This document shows positions 18,104-26,921 of a stretch of 64,000 nucleotides of DNA, piece after piece. A program made the translations under genes and the position numbers. Source of the stretch: Ammoniphilus sp. YIM 78166 (GTDB lineage: Bacteria > Bacillota > Bacilli > Aneurinibacillales > RAOX-1); assembly GCF_004522215.1 (NCBI RefSeq), contig NZ_SDLR01000002.1:744001-808000 (forward strand), read 5' to 3'. The notes beneath the pieces were generated by a model. The model was not told the DNA's origin and did not search any database. It saw only the letters and a list, made by a program, of their open reading frames with translations. Each line of letters begins with the position of its first letter. Within the stretch, counting starts at the first letter, position 1.

Positions 18104-18662
18104 GATAACCTTAGCACGAATTTTTTTAGTACCAGTAGTGATGCTTTTCCTACTGGTACGCTTTGATTTTGGTGTGCTTACCATTGGGGAATTCAAGATT
18201 ACATATAGTGAGATCATTGCTACCTTTATCTTTATTGTTGCAGCCAGTACGGATGGACTGGATGGCTATATCGCCAGAAAAAAGAAGCTAGTGACGAACC
18301 TAGGGAAGTTTCTTGATCCGTTGGCAGATAAGTTGCTGATTTCGGCTGTTCTTATTTCACTGGTTGAGATGCAGCGACTGGATGCCTGGGTGGCCATCCT
18401 TATCATCAGCCGAGAATTTGCGGTTACAGGCTTGCGCTTAGTCGCTGTAGCCGAGGGACAAGTCATTGCTGCAAGCAATTGGGGAAAATTGAAAACCGTC
18501 GTTCAAATTGTTGCCGTATGCGCTCTGATGATTAACAACTTTCCTTTCTCCTATATCGGATTTCCCTTCTCGGACATCGCGGTTTGGGCAGCTGTACTCA
18601 TTACGCTTTTTTCCGGTATCGATTACTTTGTGAAAAATAAACATGTAATAGATTTTAGCTAA
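18087..18662 (+). CDS. pgsA: CDP-diacylglycerol-glycerol-3-phosphate 3-phosphatidyltransferase
   Basis: A 191-residue integral membrane enzyme of phosphatidylglycerol synthesis. The CDP-alcohol phosphatidyltransferase motif is visible as DGLDGYIARKKKLVTNLGKFLDPLADK (D56, D59, D77, D81 region). GTG 18087 lies inside the end of rimO and is preceded by GGGAGG; the 17-nt overlap implies coupling. The product acts in the cytoplasmic membrane. Confidence 0.96.
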   Translation: MNLPNKITLARIFLVPVVMLFLLVRFDFGVLTIGEFKITYSEIIATFIFIVAASTDGLDGYIARKKKLVTNLGKFLDPLADKLLISAVLISLVEMQRLDAWVAILIISREFAVTGLRLVAVAEGQVIAASNWGKLKTVVQIVAVCALMINNFPFSYIGFPFSDIAVWAAVLITLFSGIDYFVKNKHVIDFS

Positions 18663-18681
18663 TGGCAAGGGGTGGAGAGAA

Positions 18682-19926
18682 ATGAAAGCGGAGATTATAG
18701 CGGTCGGCACAGAGCTTCTCCTAGGGCAGATTGCCAATACGAATGCCCAATACATATCTAAAAAATTAGCGGAAGTTGGAGTGGATGTGCACTACCACAC
18801 CGTAGTCGGAGATAATGGGGAACGACTGAAGGGCGTGGTTGAGGCTGCACAACAAAGGTCCCAAATTATTATTTTTTCAGGGGGTCTTGGTCCTACTAAG
18901 GATGATTTAACCAAGGAAACCATTGCAACATGCATCGGCAAGTCTCTAACGATTGACCCTTACGCCATGGACCGTATTGAAAAGTATTTTATCCAACGCG
19001 GGATCCCGATGACGGAGAACAACCGCAGGCAAGCGATGGTGATTGAGGGCTGCACCGTACTCCCCAATGATCATGGAATGGCCCCTGGTATGGCCATAGA
19101 GGTAGATGACATCCATTATATGCTGTTGCCTGGTCCGCCAAGAGAGCTCAACCCCATGTTTGATACCTATGCTATTCCCTACTTCCAGGCCCTGTTTACA
19201 GATCAGCAAGTGGTTCATTCCAAGGTACTTCGCTTCTTTGGGATTGGTGAATCCGCCTTAGAGGAAATTTTAATGGATTTAATTGATCAGCAAACCAATC
19301 CGACCATTGCCCCTCTGGCAAGTGAAGGAGAAGTGACTATTCGTATCACGGCCAAAACACATTCGATTGAGTCAGCTAATCAGTTGATTCAAGAAGTGGA
19401 ATCAGCGATTCAGCAACGTGTAGGGCGATATTTGTATGGCTACAATCAAGATTCCTTAGAAGTCGTGGCCTTTCATCTATTGAAGGAAAATAAGAGTACC
19501 CTGGCGCTTGCTGAGAGCTGTACAGGAGGTTTAGTAAGTCGTATGTTCACCGCCCTGCCCGGCTCCTCGGAAGTGTTTTTAGGGGGAGTGGTGAGCTATG
19601 CAGCAAAAGCTAAACAGACCCTGTTGGACGTCCCGTCTGAGCTCATCGCCGAGCATGGTACCGTTAGTGGCCAAGTTGCCGAATCGATGGCCAGTCGGGC
19701 TCGAGAGAAGCTAGGGGCGGATATCGGTGTTTCCATTACAGGCGTGGCAGGACCTGCTTCTACCGAGAATAAGCCGGTTGGACTGGTTTATCTGGGATTA
19801 TCCACTACATTGAGGACTTATTCTATCGAGCTTAGACTTTCGGGGACAAGGGACGGTATCCAAACTCGAGCTGCCAAAAACAGTTTATTTATGCTGATTC
19901 AGCATCTTAAGAATGAAACTAATTGA
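18682..19926 (+). CDS. cinA: CinA: MoeA-like/nicotinamide-nucleotide amidase protein
   Basis: A 414-residue two-domain protein: N-terminal MoaB/Mog-like (COG1058) domain with SGGLGPTKDDLT, and C-terminal CinA/PncC domain with the catalytic Ser segment LALAESCTGGLVSR near residue 275 and ITGVAGP. The pyrophosphatase and NMN deamidase activities belong to NAD recycling; in competent species it is co-induced with recA. A DEAD-box gene separates it here from recA, which B. subtilis lacks at this site. Confidence 0.95.
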   Translation: MKAEIIAVGTELLLGQIANTNAQYISKKLAEVGVDVHYHTVVGDNGERLKGVVEAAQQRSQIIIFSGGLGPTKDDLTKETIATCIGKSLTIDPYAMDRIEKYFIQRGIPMTENNRRQAMVIEGCTVLPNDHGMAPGMAIEVDDIHYMLLPGPPRELNPMFDTYAIPYFQALFTDQQVVHSKVLRFFGIGESALEEILMDLIDQQTNPTIAPLASEGEVTIRITAKTHSIESANQLIQEVESAIQQRVGRYLYGYNQDSLEVVAFHLLKENKSTLALAESCTGGLVSRMFTALPGSSEVFLGGVVSYAAKAKQTLLDVPSELIAEHGTVSGQVAESMASRAREKLGADIGVSITGVAGPASTENKPVGLVYLGLSTTLRTYSIELRLSGTRDGIQTRAAKNSLFMLIQHLKNETN

Positions 19927-19943
19927 ATGCAAGGTGGTAAATT

Positions 19944-21530
19944 ATGAATACTTTTTCAGATTTTGATTTGCATCGGAATGTACATCGCGCCGTTCATGAC
20001 ATGGGCTTTGAGGAGCCATCTCCCATCCAGGCTTCCGCAATTCCTCTCATTCTTGAAGGGAAAGATTTATTAGGCCAAGCCCAAACTGGTACAGGGAAAA
20101 CGGCTGCCTTTGGTATACCTCTGATTGAAAAAATGACGAATGAGATGAAGGTTCAAGCCCTTGTTTTAACCCCCACACGGGAGCTTGCGATTCAGGTGTC
20201 AGGGGAGCTTAGAAAAATCTCGAAGTATAAGCGGACCCGTACGCTGCCCATCTACGGTGGTCAGTCCATTGGACACCAGATTCGTACGCTTAAGCAAGGT
20301 GTTCAGGTTGTCATCGGAACGCCAGGGAGAATTTTGGATCATCTAAGAAGAAAAACCCTTCGTCTCGACGAAGTCAGCATGGTGGTTCTAGATGAGGCGG
20401 ATGAAATGCTCGATATGGGCTTTATCGATGATATTAAAGAGATTCTTGCCCATACGCCTAACACCCGACAAACCCTTCTGTTCTCGGCGACTATGCCTCA
20501 TGAGATTAAAGATCTATCCCGTAAATATATGACCAACCCAGAAACGGTTGCCATTAATCGCAAGGAAGTTACGGCACCCTTGATTGACCAAGTGTACTAT
20601 AAGGTCTTGGAACGCAATAAGATGGATAGCTTGTGTCGTATCCTTGATTCGGAGGACATTGGTTTAGGCATCGTTTTCTGCCGGACCAAACGAGGAGTGG
20701 ATGAATTAACAGATGCCCTGCAAGAACGTGGCTATATGGCAGATGGATTGCACGGGGATCTTAGCCAAGCTCAGCGCGATCGCGTGATGAAAGCGTTCCG
20801 TGACTCCACCATTGAATTATTGGTAGCAACCGATGTAGCAGCCAGAGGGATTGATGTAGGGAATGTCACGCATGTAATCAATTTTGATATCCCACAGGAT
20901 CCAGAAAGCTATGTACATCGCATTGGAAGAACCGGACGGGCAGGCCGCAAAGGGATTGCTTTAACCCTCGTGACTCCAAGAGAAATGAAGCAGCTGATTA
21001 CGATTGAAAAAGTAACGAAATCGATCATTGCGCCTAAGCATGTTCCGACACTTGAAGAAGTGGCTGAGCGCCAACAAGGACAGTGGAAGGATCAGATTAT
21101 TTCTCTATTGTCAGAGGATGTTGATTTGTCTTTATTTGACAGTATCGTAGATGAATTAAAAGATAAGTTCCCATTGGATAAGATTGCCTCTGCAGCTCTT
21201 TATACCGCCTTCTCTTCCTCGCTCCAAGTGGGAGAAGAAGAAGAGGTGTATAACTTCGGAGAGACGGGAGCCACCAAGGGGATGGTGCGCTTCTTCATGA
21301 ACGTGGGCAGGAATGTGGATATGAAGCCACAAGACCTTGTGAAGGAAGTATCGGAAATGGTCGGTATTACTTCCAAGTCTATTGGCCGCATCGATATCTT
21401 CGAGAAATTTACGTTCTTTGAAGTGACCGAAGAGGTTGCTCCTTTCGTGTATGAGGCTCTTCGACAGTCTCGCATTAAAGGAGCACGTGTAAATGTAGAG
21501 CCGGCTAAGCCAAGAGGGGCTAAGGCATAA
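19944..21530 (+). CDS. DEAD-box ATP-dependent RNA helicase with C-terminal RNA-binding domain
   Basis: A 528-residue helicase with all core motifs: Q motif (EEPSPIQASAIPLI), I AQTGTGKT, II DEAD (about 152-155), III SAT, VI HRIGRTGRAG. After the core (about residue 365) there is a helical dimerisation-like segment and a C-terminal DbpA-type RNA-binding fold (MVRFFMNVGRNVDMKP...), as in DeaD/CsdA proteins that act in ribosome assembly and cold adaptation. RRM type is inferred. It follows cinA by 17 nt. Confidence 0.92.
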   Translation: MNTFSDFDLHRNVHRAVHDMGFEEPSPIQASAIPLILEGKDLLGQAQTGTGKTAAFGIPLIEKMTNEMKVQALVLTPTRELAIQVSGELRKISKYKRTRTLPIYGGQSIGHQIRTLKQGVQVVIGTPGRILDHLRRKTLRLDEVSMVVLDEADEMLDMGFIDDIKEILAHTPNTRQTLLFSATMPHEIKDLSRKYMTNPETVAINRKEVTAPLIDQVYYKVLERNKMDSLCRILDSEDIGLGIVFCRTKRGVDELTDALQERGYMADGLHGDLSQAQRDRVMKAFRDSTIELLVATDVAARGIDVGNVTHVINFDIPQDPESYVHRIGRTGRAGRKGIALTLVTPREMKQLITIEKVTKSIIAPKHVPTLEEVAERQQGQWKDQIISLLSEDVDLSLFDSIVDELKDKFPLDKIASAALYTAFSSSLQVGEEEEVYNFGETGATKGMVRFFMNVGRNVDMKPQDLVKEVSEMVGITSKSIGRIDIFEKFTFFEVTEEVAPFVYEALRQSRIKGARVNVEPAKPRGAKA

Positions 21531-21563
21531 AACACGCTTAAAAGGCATGTGGGCCGGAATTAA

Positions 21564-21747
21564 CCGGAGTAAATCCGACTCATTCTCAGAAATGGAAGGG
21601 TAGTGTGTGATTTAACCGGAAATTTTCCGCTTATTTGGGTAATTTAGCTTAATAAATGATCCCAATGGGGCAATTAATCGGACTTTGTCCGCCTTATTGC
21701 CCCATTGGGGAGCTTTTTGGGAAAATAACCGGAGTTTCTCCGATTAT
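21564..21747. repeat. Four copies of a short CGGA-N5-TCCG inverted repeat
   Basis: Units at 21564 (CCGGAGTAAATCCGACTCAT), 21616 (CCGGAAATTTTCCGCTTATT), 21678 (TCGGACTTTGTCCGCCTTAT) and 21729 (CCGGAGTTTCTCCGATTAT), each mostly preceded by TAA(C/T). The shared plan is YCGGA-N5-TCCG followed by a TTAT-like tail. A fifth copy is at 46143. The third copy sits in the loop of a larger hairpin (21661-21710). Confidence 0.75.
21661..21710 (+). repeat. Long hairpin enclosing one CGGA-TCCG unit
   Basis: CCCAATGGGGCAAT (21661-21674) pairs perfectly with ATTGCCCCATTGGG (starting 21696), and the interior holds the CGGAC/GTCCG stem. The flanks are also rich in T, but there is no clean T-run at once after it. 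Confidence 0.7.
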
Positions 21748-21750
21748 GCC

Positions 21751-21800
21751 TAAAAACTCCGCTTATCCTTTCACCATGATAAGACGGAGTTTTTTGTTTT
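21751..21800 (+). terminator. Terminator before recA
   Basis: AAAAACTCCG (21752-21761) pairs with CGGAGTTTTT (21785-21794), with an inner TTATC/GATAA stem; a T-run follows. It closes the cinA-helicase transcript. Confidence 0.8.
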
Positions 21801-21830
21801 TTGGGCTTGAAAGCGCAGAATCACAAAAAG

Positions 21831-21844
21831 AGAACGTTTGTTTG
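21831..21844 (+). promoter_or_regulatory. LexA (SOS) box upstream of recA
   Basis: AGAACGTTTGTTTG matches the Bacillus SOS box CGAAC-N4-GTTYG except at the first base. It lies 10 nt upstream of the recA -35 box, similar to the arrangement known at B. subtilis recA. Confidence 0.55.
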
Positions 21845-21854
21845 GAAAATGCTA

Positions 21855-21883
21855 TTGGCAACAGCTTCGTTTTTAGGTATCAT
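21855..21883 (+). promoter_or_regulatory. Sigma-A promoter of recA
   Basis: TTGGCA at 21855-21860, 17-nt spacer, TATCAT at 21878-21883. The recA start is about 70 nt downstream. Confidence 0.65.
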
Positions 21884-21954
21884 AGAGACGAAGGATGCAA
21901 AGCTAGAAGTTAAGCTTTGGTCGTTACTCTAATTGTGGGAAGGGGAGAGCTTTT

Positions 21955-23010
21955 TTGTCTGATAGAAAAGCTGCCTTAGATATGGCGTTACGCCAAATAG
22001 AGAAGCAATTCGGTAAAGGTTCCATCATGAAGCTAGGGGAAATGGCTGCCTCCGCAACTGTTTCAACCGTGCCAAGTGGATCCATTGCGTTAGATATTTG
22101 TTTAGGTATTGGTGGATATCCAAGAGGAAGAATTGTAGAGATATATGGACCGGAATCTTCTGGTAAAACAACAGTTGCTTTGCACGCTATCGCATCTGTG
22201 CAGAAGAGCGGAGGACAAGCGGCGTTTATTGATGCGGAGCACGCTCTAGATCCGGTCTATGCCCGGAAGCTAGGGGTTAACATTGACGAATTGCTTCTTT
22301 CTCAGCCGGATACGGGTGAACAGGCTTTAGAGATCGCAGAAGCGCTTGTTCGAAGCGGAGCAGTGGATATCATCGTTGTTGACTCGGTGGCTGCCCTTGT
22401 ACCGAAGGCAGAGATCGAAGGAGAAATGGGAGATTCACACGTTGGTTTACAAGCTCGCTTAATGTCCCAAGCGTTAAGGAAGCTAGCAGGAGCTATTAAC
22501 AAATCCAAGACGATTGCTATCTTTATCAACCAGCTTCGCGAGAAGGTAGGGATCATGTTTGGTAACCCAGAGACTACTCCTGGAGGTAGAGCTTTAAAGT
22601 TCTATTCCAGCGTAAGATTAGATGTTCGACGCGCAGACACCATTAAGCAAGGTAATGATATGGTCGGTAATAGAACCAAGCTTAAAGTGGTTAAAAATAA
22701 GGTTGCCCCTCCGTTCAAGGTTTGCGAGGTTGATATTATGTATGGAGAAGGAATATCCCACGAGGGAAGTCTGTTGGATATTGCTTCTGATATTGACGTA
22801 ATCAACAAGAGTGGGGCATGGTATTCCTATAATGGGGACCGTTTAGGACAAGGTCGAGAGAATTCCAAGCAATTTCTAAAGGATAATCCTGAGATTGCGA
22901 AGGCAGTCGAACGACAAATTCGCGAACACTATAGCTTAGATAATCCAGTCATTCAGCCTCAGGAGGACAGCGCTGATGAGTTGGAGGAGTTAGAGCTAGA
23001 CTTTGAATAG
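21955..23010 (+). CDS. recA: Recombinase RecA
   Basis: A 351-residue RecA for strand exchange, and for LexA cleavage in the SOS response. Walker A GPESSGKT near residues 65-72, Walker B VDSVAAL, loop L2 and an acidic C-terminus ([12 protein letters not shown]). The start is TTG 21955, 6 nt after AGGGGAGAG. recX follows after a terminator-like hairpin, as in many Bacillales. Confidence 0.98.
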   Translation: MSDRKAALDMALRQIEKQFGKGSIMKLGEMAASATVSTVPSGSIALDICLGIGGYPRGRIVEIYGPESSGKTTVALHAIASVQKSGGQAAFIDAEHALDPVYARKLGVNIDELLLSQPDTGEQALEIAEALVRSGAVDIIVVDSVAALVPKAEIEGEMGDSHVGLQARLMSQALRKLAGAINKSKTIAIFINQLREKVGIMFGNPETTPGGRALKFYSSVRLDVRRADTIKQGNDMVGNRTKLKVVKNKVAPPFKVCEVDIMYGEGISHEGSLLDIASDIDVINKSGAWYSYNGDRLGQGRENSKQFLKDNPEIAKAVERQIREHYSLDNPVIQPQEDSADELEELELDFE

Positions 23011-23021
23011 AAGCAGTCTAT

Positions 23022-23068
23022 AAGCAGTCTGACACGCACCTAGAGGAGCCAAGCAGACTGCTTTCCTG
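23022..23068 (+). terminator. Terminator-like hairpin between recA and recX
   Basis: AAGCAGTCTG (23022-23031) pairs with CAGACTGCTT (23054-23063) around a 22-nt loop, then TTCC. The T-run is short, so read-through into recX is likely. Confidence 0.55.
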
Positions 23069-23104
23069 TGTCCAATAATCTTAGCTAGTAAAGTAGGGAT
23101 CCTC

Positions 23105-23770
23105 GTGAATGAAGAACGAATCCAAGAATCCAAAATTACTGCGATCGAACAGCAGAAAAAGAACCGTTCCCGGTATAATATTTACATCAACGGTGAGTAT
23201 TCCTTTGCTGTCCATGAAGATATACTGGTTAAGTATAGGCTGATCAAGGGCAGAGAAATGGACCCTGAAGAAATGAAGGAGGTGCTGGAGGCTGAAGAGC
23301 GAAATAAGGCTATGCAGTATGGCCTCCGCTATCTCAGCTTTCGTCCTAGAACCATTACAGAGGTCAGAGATTATCTTACTAAAAAGGGCTTCACGAAAGA
23401 AGACATAGAGCAAGTAATTGACTCCTTCATAGAAAAGAAGTATTTAGATGACCAGATCTATGCCAAACAGTGGGTAGAAGAACGTAAACGACTTAAGCCC
23501 CGGGGCAGGTACTTGATGAAAGCAGAACTGACGCAAAGAGGGGTTGGCGATGACGAAGCCAATCTGGCGATTGAGCACCTTTCCTCGCAAGAGGAAAAAG
23601 AAATGATTGAAAGATGGATGGAGAAAAAAATAAGTGGAAAGAAATTTGACAGTCTTTATGAATTAAAAAGAAAATTAGTTCCTTTTCTACAAAGAAAAGG
23701 ATTTCCGTTAGATACGATACAAGAAGTCGTGAACAGTGTTGGGCCCGATTACTTAAAATCAGAAGATTGA
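23105..23770 (+). CDS. recX: Regulatory protein RecX
   Basis: A 221-residue RecX-family protein, which binds and modulates RecA filaments. Three-helix RecX repeats are visible (AMQYGLRYLSFRPRTITEVRDYL; FIEKKYLDDQIYAKQWVEER). Start GTG 23105 with a weak AGGGAT upstream. The longer length than E. coli RecX is normal for Firmicutes. Confidence 0.9.
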   Translation: MNEERIQESKITAIEQQKKNRSRYNIYINGEYSFAVHEDILVKYRLIKGREMDPEEMKEVLEAEERNKAMQYGLRYLSFRPRTITEVRDYLTKKGFTKEDIEQVIDSFIEKKYLDDQIYAKQWVEERKRLKPRGRYLMKAELTQRGVGDDEANLAIEHLSSQEEKEMIERWMEKKISGKKFDSLYELKRKLVPFLQRKGFPLDTIQEVVNSVGPDYLKSED

Positions 23771-23807
23771 TAAGTTATGGTTCCGTTGTAGTTTTATTAG
23801 TAATTTC

Positions 23808-23837
23808 TTGACAATGTTCACTTTCTATCAGTAAAAT
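23808..23837 (+). promoter_or_regulatory. Sigma-A promoter for rny
   Basis: TTGACA at 23808-23813 and TAAAAT at 23832-23837 (18-nt spacer). The leader is about 160 nt; it contains a GTATA-N5-TATAC inverted repeat near 23843 and a GTCC/GGAC stem near 23900. No known RNA class was recognised. Confidence 0.65.
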
Positions 23838-24007
23838 ATAAAGGTATATTCACTTATACTCTTATTTCTGATAAGAAGTTTGATTTTTAGAAACATGTAG
23901 CGTGTCCTTAGGACCATTTTATTCTAAATTTCAATCAACTGTTTATGTGTAAATGAAAAGTGAAAATGATTTGACTTTTTGACCCAGATGCAAGGAGGTG
24001 ACAACAG

Positions 24008-25555
24008 ATGGAGCTGTTAACCGTAGGAGGAATTACCATTCTGCTTGCATCCACGGCGGTCGGAGTCGGTATCGGTTATCTAGTTCGTAAGTCCATTGCT
24101 GAAGCGAAGATTTCCAGTGCGGAAGAAGCTGCGAAGCAGATTGTAGATCAAGCGGGAAAAGAAGCAGAAGCGCTTAAGAAAGAAAAAATTCTTGAAGCCA
24201 AGGACGAGGTGCATAAGATTCGCACCGACGCAGAGAAAGAGAATCGGGAAAGACGAAATGAGATTCAGCGTTTAGAAAAACGCATCCTGCAAAAGGAAGA
24301 AACTCTAGACCGCAAGTTGGAGAATTTCGAAAGAAAAGAAACTGAACTAGAGCGCAGAGAACGCGCCATTTCAGACATGCAAAGCAGAGTGGAAGAACTC
24401 TACAATACTCAGAAAGCTGAATTGGAAAGAGTATCAGGATTATCGAGAGAAGAAGCGAAATCGATTATCTTGACCCAAGTAGAGAGTGAAGTAAGACATG
24501 AATGCGCAATGCTTGTCAAAGAGATTGAGCAAAGGTCGAAGGAAGAAGCGGATAAGCGCGCAAGAGAGATTATCACCACGGCGATTCAGCGTTGTGCAGC
24601 TGACCATGTGGCTGAGACCACGGTTTCCGTTGTGTCCTTGCCGAACGATGAGATGAAAGGACGAATTATCGGACGTGAAGGCCGTAATATTCGTGCGCTC
24701 GAGACGTTGACAGGGATCGATCTGATTATTGACGATACTCCGGAAGCTGTAATTTTATCTGGTTTTGACCCGATTCGAAGAGAAATTGCGAAGACAGCGC
24801 TAGAAAAGCTAGTGGCTGACGGGCGTATCCACCCTGCACGGATTGAGGAAATGGTGGAGAAATCCCGACGTGAGGTGGATGAACGAATCCGTGAGTATGG
24901 AGAACAAGCCACCTTCGAAACCGGCGTTCACGGGTTACATCCTGATTTAATTAAGATTCTTGGTCGTTTGAAGTATCGTACAAGCTATGGACAGAACGTG
25001 CTTAAGCACTCCATAGAAGTTGCCCATCTTTGTGGCTTAATGGCTGCTGAGCTAGGAGAAGATATTATCTTGGCGAAGCGGGCAGGACTTCTCCACGACA
25101 TTGGTAAGGCAATTGACCACGAAGTGGAAGGAAGCCACGTAGAAATCGGTGTGGAGCTAGCGAAGAAGTATAATGAACATTCCCATGTTATTAATGCGAT
25201 TGCTTCCCATCATGGTGATGTGGAGCCAGATAATATTATTGCAATGCTCGTGGCGGCTGCTGATGCTCTATCTGCGGCAAGACCTGGAGCACGAAGAGAG
25301 ACCCTTGAGACGTACATTAAGCGTCTTGAGAAGCTGGAAGAAATTTCTGAATCCTTTGATGGCGTAGAGAAGTCGTATGCAATCCAAGCTGGCCGTGAAG
25401 TACGCATCATGGTAAAGCCAGAGGTTGTAGATGATTTAGAAGCCCATCGATTGGCTCGGGAGATTACCAAGCAGATCGAGAGTGAATTAGATTATCCTGG
25501 TCATATCAAGGTAACGGTCATTCGAGAAACAAGAGCGGTTGAATATGCAAAATAA
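24008..25555 (+). CDS. rny: Ribonuclease Y
   Basis: A 515-residue membrane-anchored endoribonuclease that starts decay of many mRNAs. N-terminal transmembrane helix (residues 4-25), long charged coiled coil (about 30-190), KH domain ([15 protein letters not shown] near 218), HD domain ([10 protein letters not shown] near 363). The ribosome site AAGGAGGTGAC is close to perfect. As in B. subtilis (ymdA) it lies between recA and ymdB. Confidence 0.97.
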   Translation: MELLTVGGITILLASTAVGVGIGYLVRKSIAEAKISSAEEAAKQIVDQAGKEAEALKKEKILEAKDEVHKIRTDAEKENRERRNEIQRLEKRILQKEETLDRKLENFERKETELERRERAISDMQSRVEELYNTQKAELERVSGLSREEAKSIILTQVESEVRHECAMLVKEIEQRSKEEADKRAREIITTAIQRCAADHVAETTVSVVSLPNDEMKGRIIGREGRNIRALETLTGIDLIIDDTPEAVILSGFDPIRREIAKTALEKLVADGRIHPARIEEMVEKSRREVDERIREYGEQATFETGVHGLHPDLIKILGRLKYRTSYGQNVLKHSIEVAHLCGLMAAELGEDIILAKRAGLLHDIGKAIDHEVEGSHVEIGVELAKKYNEHSHVINAIASHHGDVEPDNIIAMLVAAADALSAARPGARRETLETYIKRLEKLEEISESFDGVEKSYAIQAGREVRIMVKPEVVDDLEAHRLAREITKQIESELDYPGHIKVTVIRETRAVEYAK

Positions 25556-25580
25556 AGTGGCTTATGCCACTTTATTTTTT
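25551..25580 (+). terminator. Terminator after rny
   Basis: AATAAAGTGGC and GCCACTTTATT pair around TTAT, followed by a run of T. Confidence 0.9.
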
Positions 25581-25657
25581 TTCAACAACTCATAGATTGG
25601 CCGTCTTACCGTATAAAGCGAAAACAATCAGGTGCACTATAAGACTGAGGTGAAGTC

Positions 25658-26452
25658 ATGAGAATTATGTTTGTTGGTGATATTGTTGGAAAGAGTGGAA
25701 GGGAGACCTTAGTCGAACTGCTGCCGAGATTAAGAAGAAAATATCAACCCTTATTTACGATTGCCAATGGAGAGAATGCGGCCGGAGGGAGAGGCATTAC
25801 TCCCGCTATTGCGAAGTCATTCTATGAAGCTGGGGTACAGGGCATTACATTGGGTAATCATACTTGGGATAATCGAGAGGTCTTTGAGTTTATTGATGAG
25901 GATACTAAGATTGCACGTCCCGCTAATTATCCTCCGGGAACACCTGGAGTAGGTCTGAGATACATAAAAGCAAATCAAACCGAGCTAGCGATTATTAATC
26001 TTATGGGACGAACCTTTTTGCCTCCACTGGATTGTCCGTTTCGTGTAGTAGAGGAAATGCTTCCACAAGTAAGACAGCGAACACCCTATATTTTTGTTGA
26101 TTTCCATGCAGAAGCCACCTCTGAAAAACAAGCGATGGGCTGGTTTCTGGATGGGAAGGTATCAGCGGTGGTAGGAACCCACACTCATGTGCAAACGGGA
26201 GATGCAAGAATCCTTCCTAAAGGCACAGCTTACATGACAGACGTGGGCATGGTTGGACCCTACGATTCGATTCTAGGCATGGAAACAGAAGCTGTTCTTA
26301 AAAAATTTCTCACTCAGCTACCCGTTCGTTTTGAAGTGGCAGGAGGACGAACTCAATTGAATGCCGTTATTATGGACCTGCAGCCCCAAACGGGAAAAGC
26401 ACTCAAGATCAAAGCTATACGAATTGACCAAGACAACCCCTTCGAAGATTAG
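25658..26452 (+). CDS. ymdB: YmdB-type metallophosphoesterase
   Basis: A 264-residue phosphodiesterase of the YmdB family, a cyclic-nucleotide phosphodiesterase in B. subtilis that influences biofilm and motility choices. Metal ligands are seen in MFVGDIVGKSGRETL, GENAAGGRGITP, GNHTWDN, DFHAEATSEK and VGTHTHVQTGD. Length equals the family length. It has its own terminator, which overlaps the stop codon. Confidence 0.95.
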   Translation: MRIMFVGDIVGKSGRETLVELLPRLRRKYQPLFTIANGENAAGGRGITPAIAKSFYEAGVQGITLGNHTWDNREVFEFIDEDTKIARPANYPPGTPGVGLRYIKANQTELAIINLMGRTFLPPLDCPFRVVEEMLPQVRQRTPYIFVDFHAEATSEKQAMGWFLDGKVSAVVGTHTHVQTGDARILPKGTAYMTDVGMVGPYDSILGMETEAVLKKFLTQLPVRFEVAGGRTQLNAVIMDLQPQTGKALKIKAIRIDQDNPFED

Positions 26453-26468
26453 AAGGGGTTTGTTTTTT
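26435..26468 (+). terminator. Terminator overlapping the ymdB stop
   Basis: AACCCCTTC (26435-26443) pairs with GAAGGGGTT (26452-26460) around GAAGATTA, then TGTTTTTT. Confidence 0.85.
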
Positions 26469-26499
26469 AATTAGGTAGTTTGAAAATTCGGAAATTCAT

Positions 26500-26527
26500 A
26501 TAGGCATTTTTGCAAAAACTCTTGAAT
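26500..26527 (+). promoter_or_regulatory. Sigma-H promoter for spoVS
   Basis: ATAGGCATT at 26500-26508 (consensus RNAGGAWWT, one mismatch), 13-nt spacer, TTGAAT at 26522-26527 (consensus HNGAAT). B. subtilis spoVS is sigma-H dependent. Confidence 0.65.
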
Positions 26528-26576
26528 ATAGTAGCAGTGGTAATAATCTTACAATCATTCAAGGAGGTACTGGATC

Positions 26577-26837
26577 ATGGAGGTATTAAAAGTTTCAGCA
26601 AAATCCAATCCCAACTCTGTAGCTGGTGCGCTTGCTGGAGTGCTGCGGGAACGTGGCGCTGCTGAAATCCAGGCAATTGGAGCAGGCGCGCTGAACCAAG
26701 CGGTTAAAGCGGTAGCTATTGCAAGAGGATTTGTAGCTCCTAGTGGTGTTGATCTGATCTGCATACCAGCTTTTACAGATATCCTAATAGATGGAGAAGA
26801 GCGTACGGCCATTAAACTTATTGTAGAGCCCCGATAA
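26577..26837 (+). CDS. spoVS: Stage V sporulation protein S
   Basis: An 86-residue Alba-like protein (MEVLKVSAKSNPNSVAGALAG) needed for late sporulation in B. subtilis. Nearly invariant family; full length. AAGGAGGT precedes the ATG. The neighbours ymdB upstream and the ferredoxin oxidoreductase downstream fit the usual Bacillales order, with a dipeptidase between. Confidence 0.97.
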   Translation: MEVLKVSAKSNPNSVAGALAGVLRERGAAEIQAIGAGALNQAVKAVAIARGFVAPSGVDLICIPAFTDILIDGEERTAIKLIVEPR

Positions 26838-26859
26838 GTTTCTATGATAATATATGGTT

Positions 26860-26898
26860 AAAACCTGTTTGTTCTAGATGAATAAACAGGTTTTTTAG
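26860..26898 (+). terminator. Terminator after spoVS
   Basis: AAACCTGTTT (26861-26870) pairs with AAACAGGTTT (26884-26893), followed by T-run. Confidence 0.85.
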
Positions 26899-26921
26899 TG
26901 TTTACGAGGAGGGCGATAGGT

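Noticed and set aside
21656-21913. 85-residue plus-strand frame before recA
   Set aside because: It runs through inverted repeats, a terminator, the SOS box and the recA promoter.
23771-24007. Known riboswitch in the rny leader
   Set aside because: No conserved aptamer core was found; only short inverted repeats are seen.
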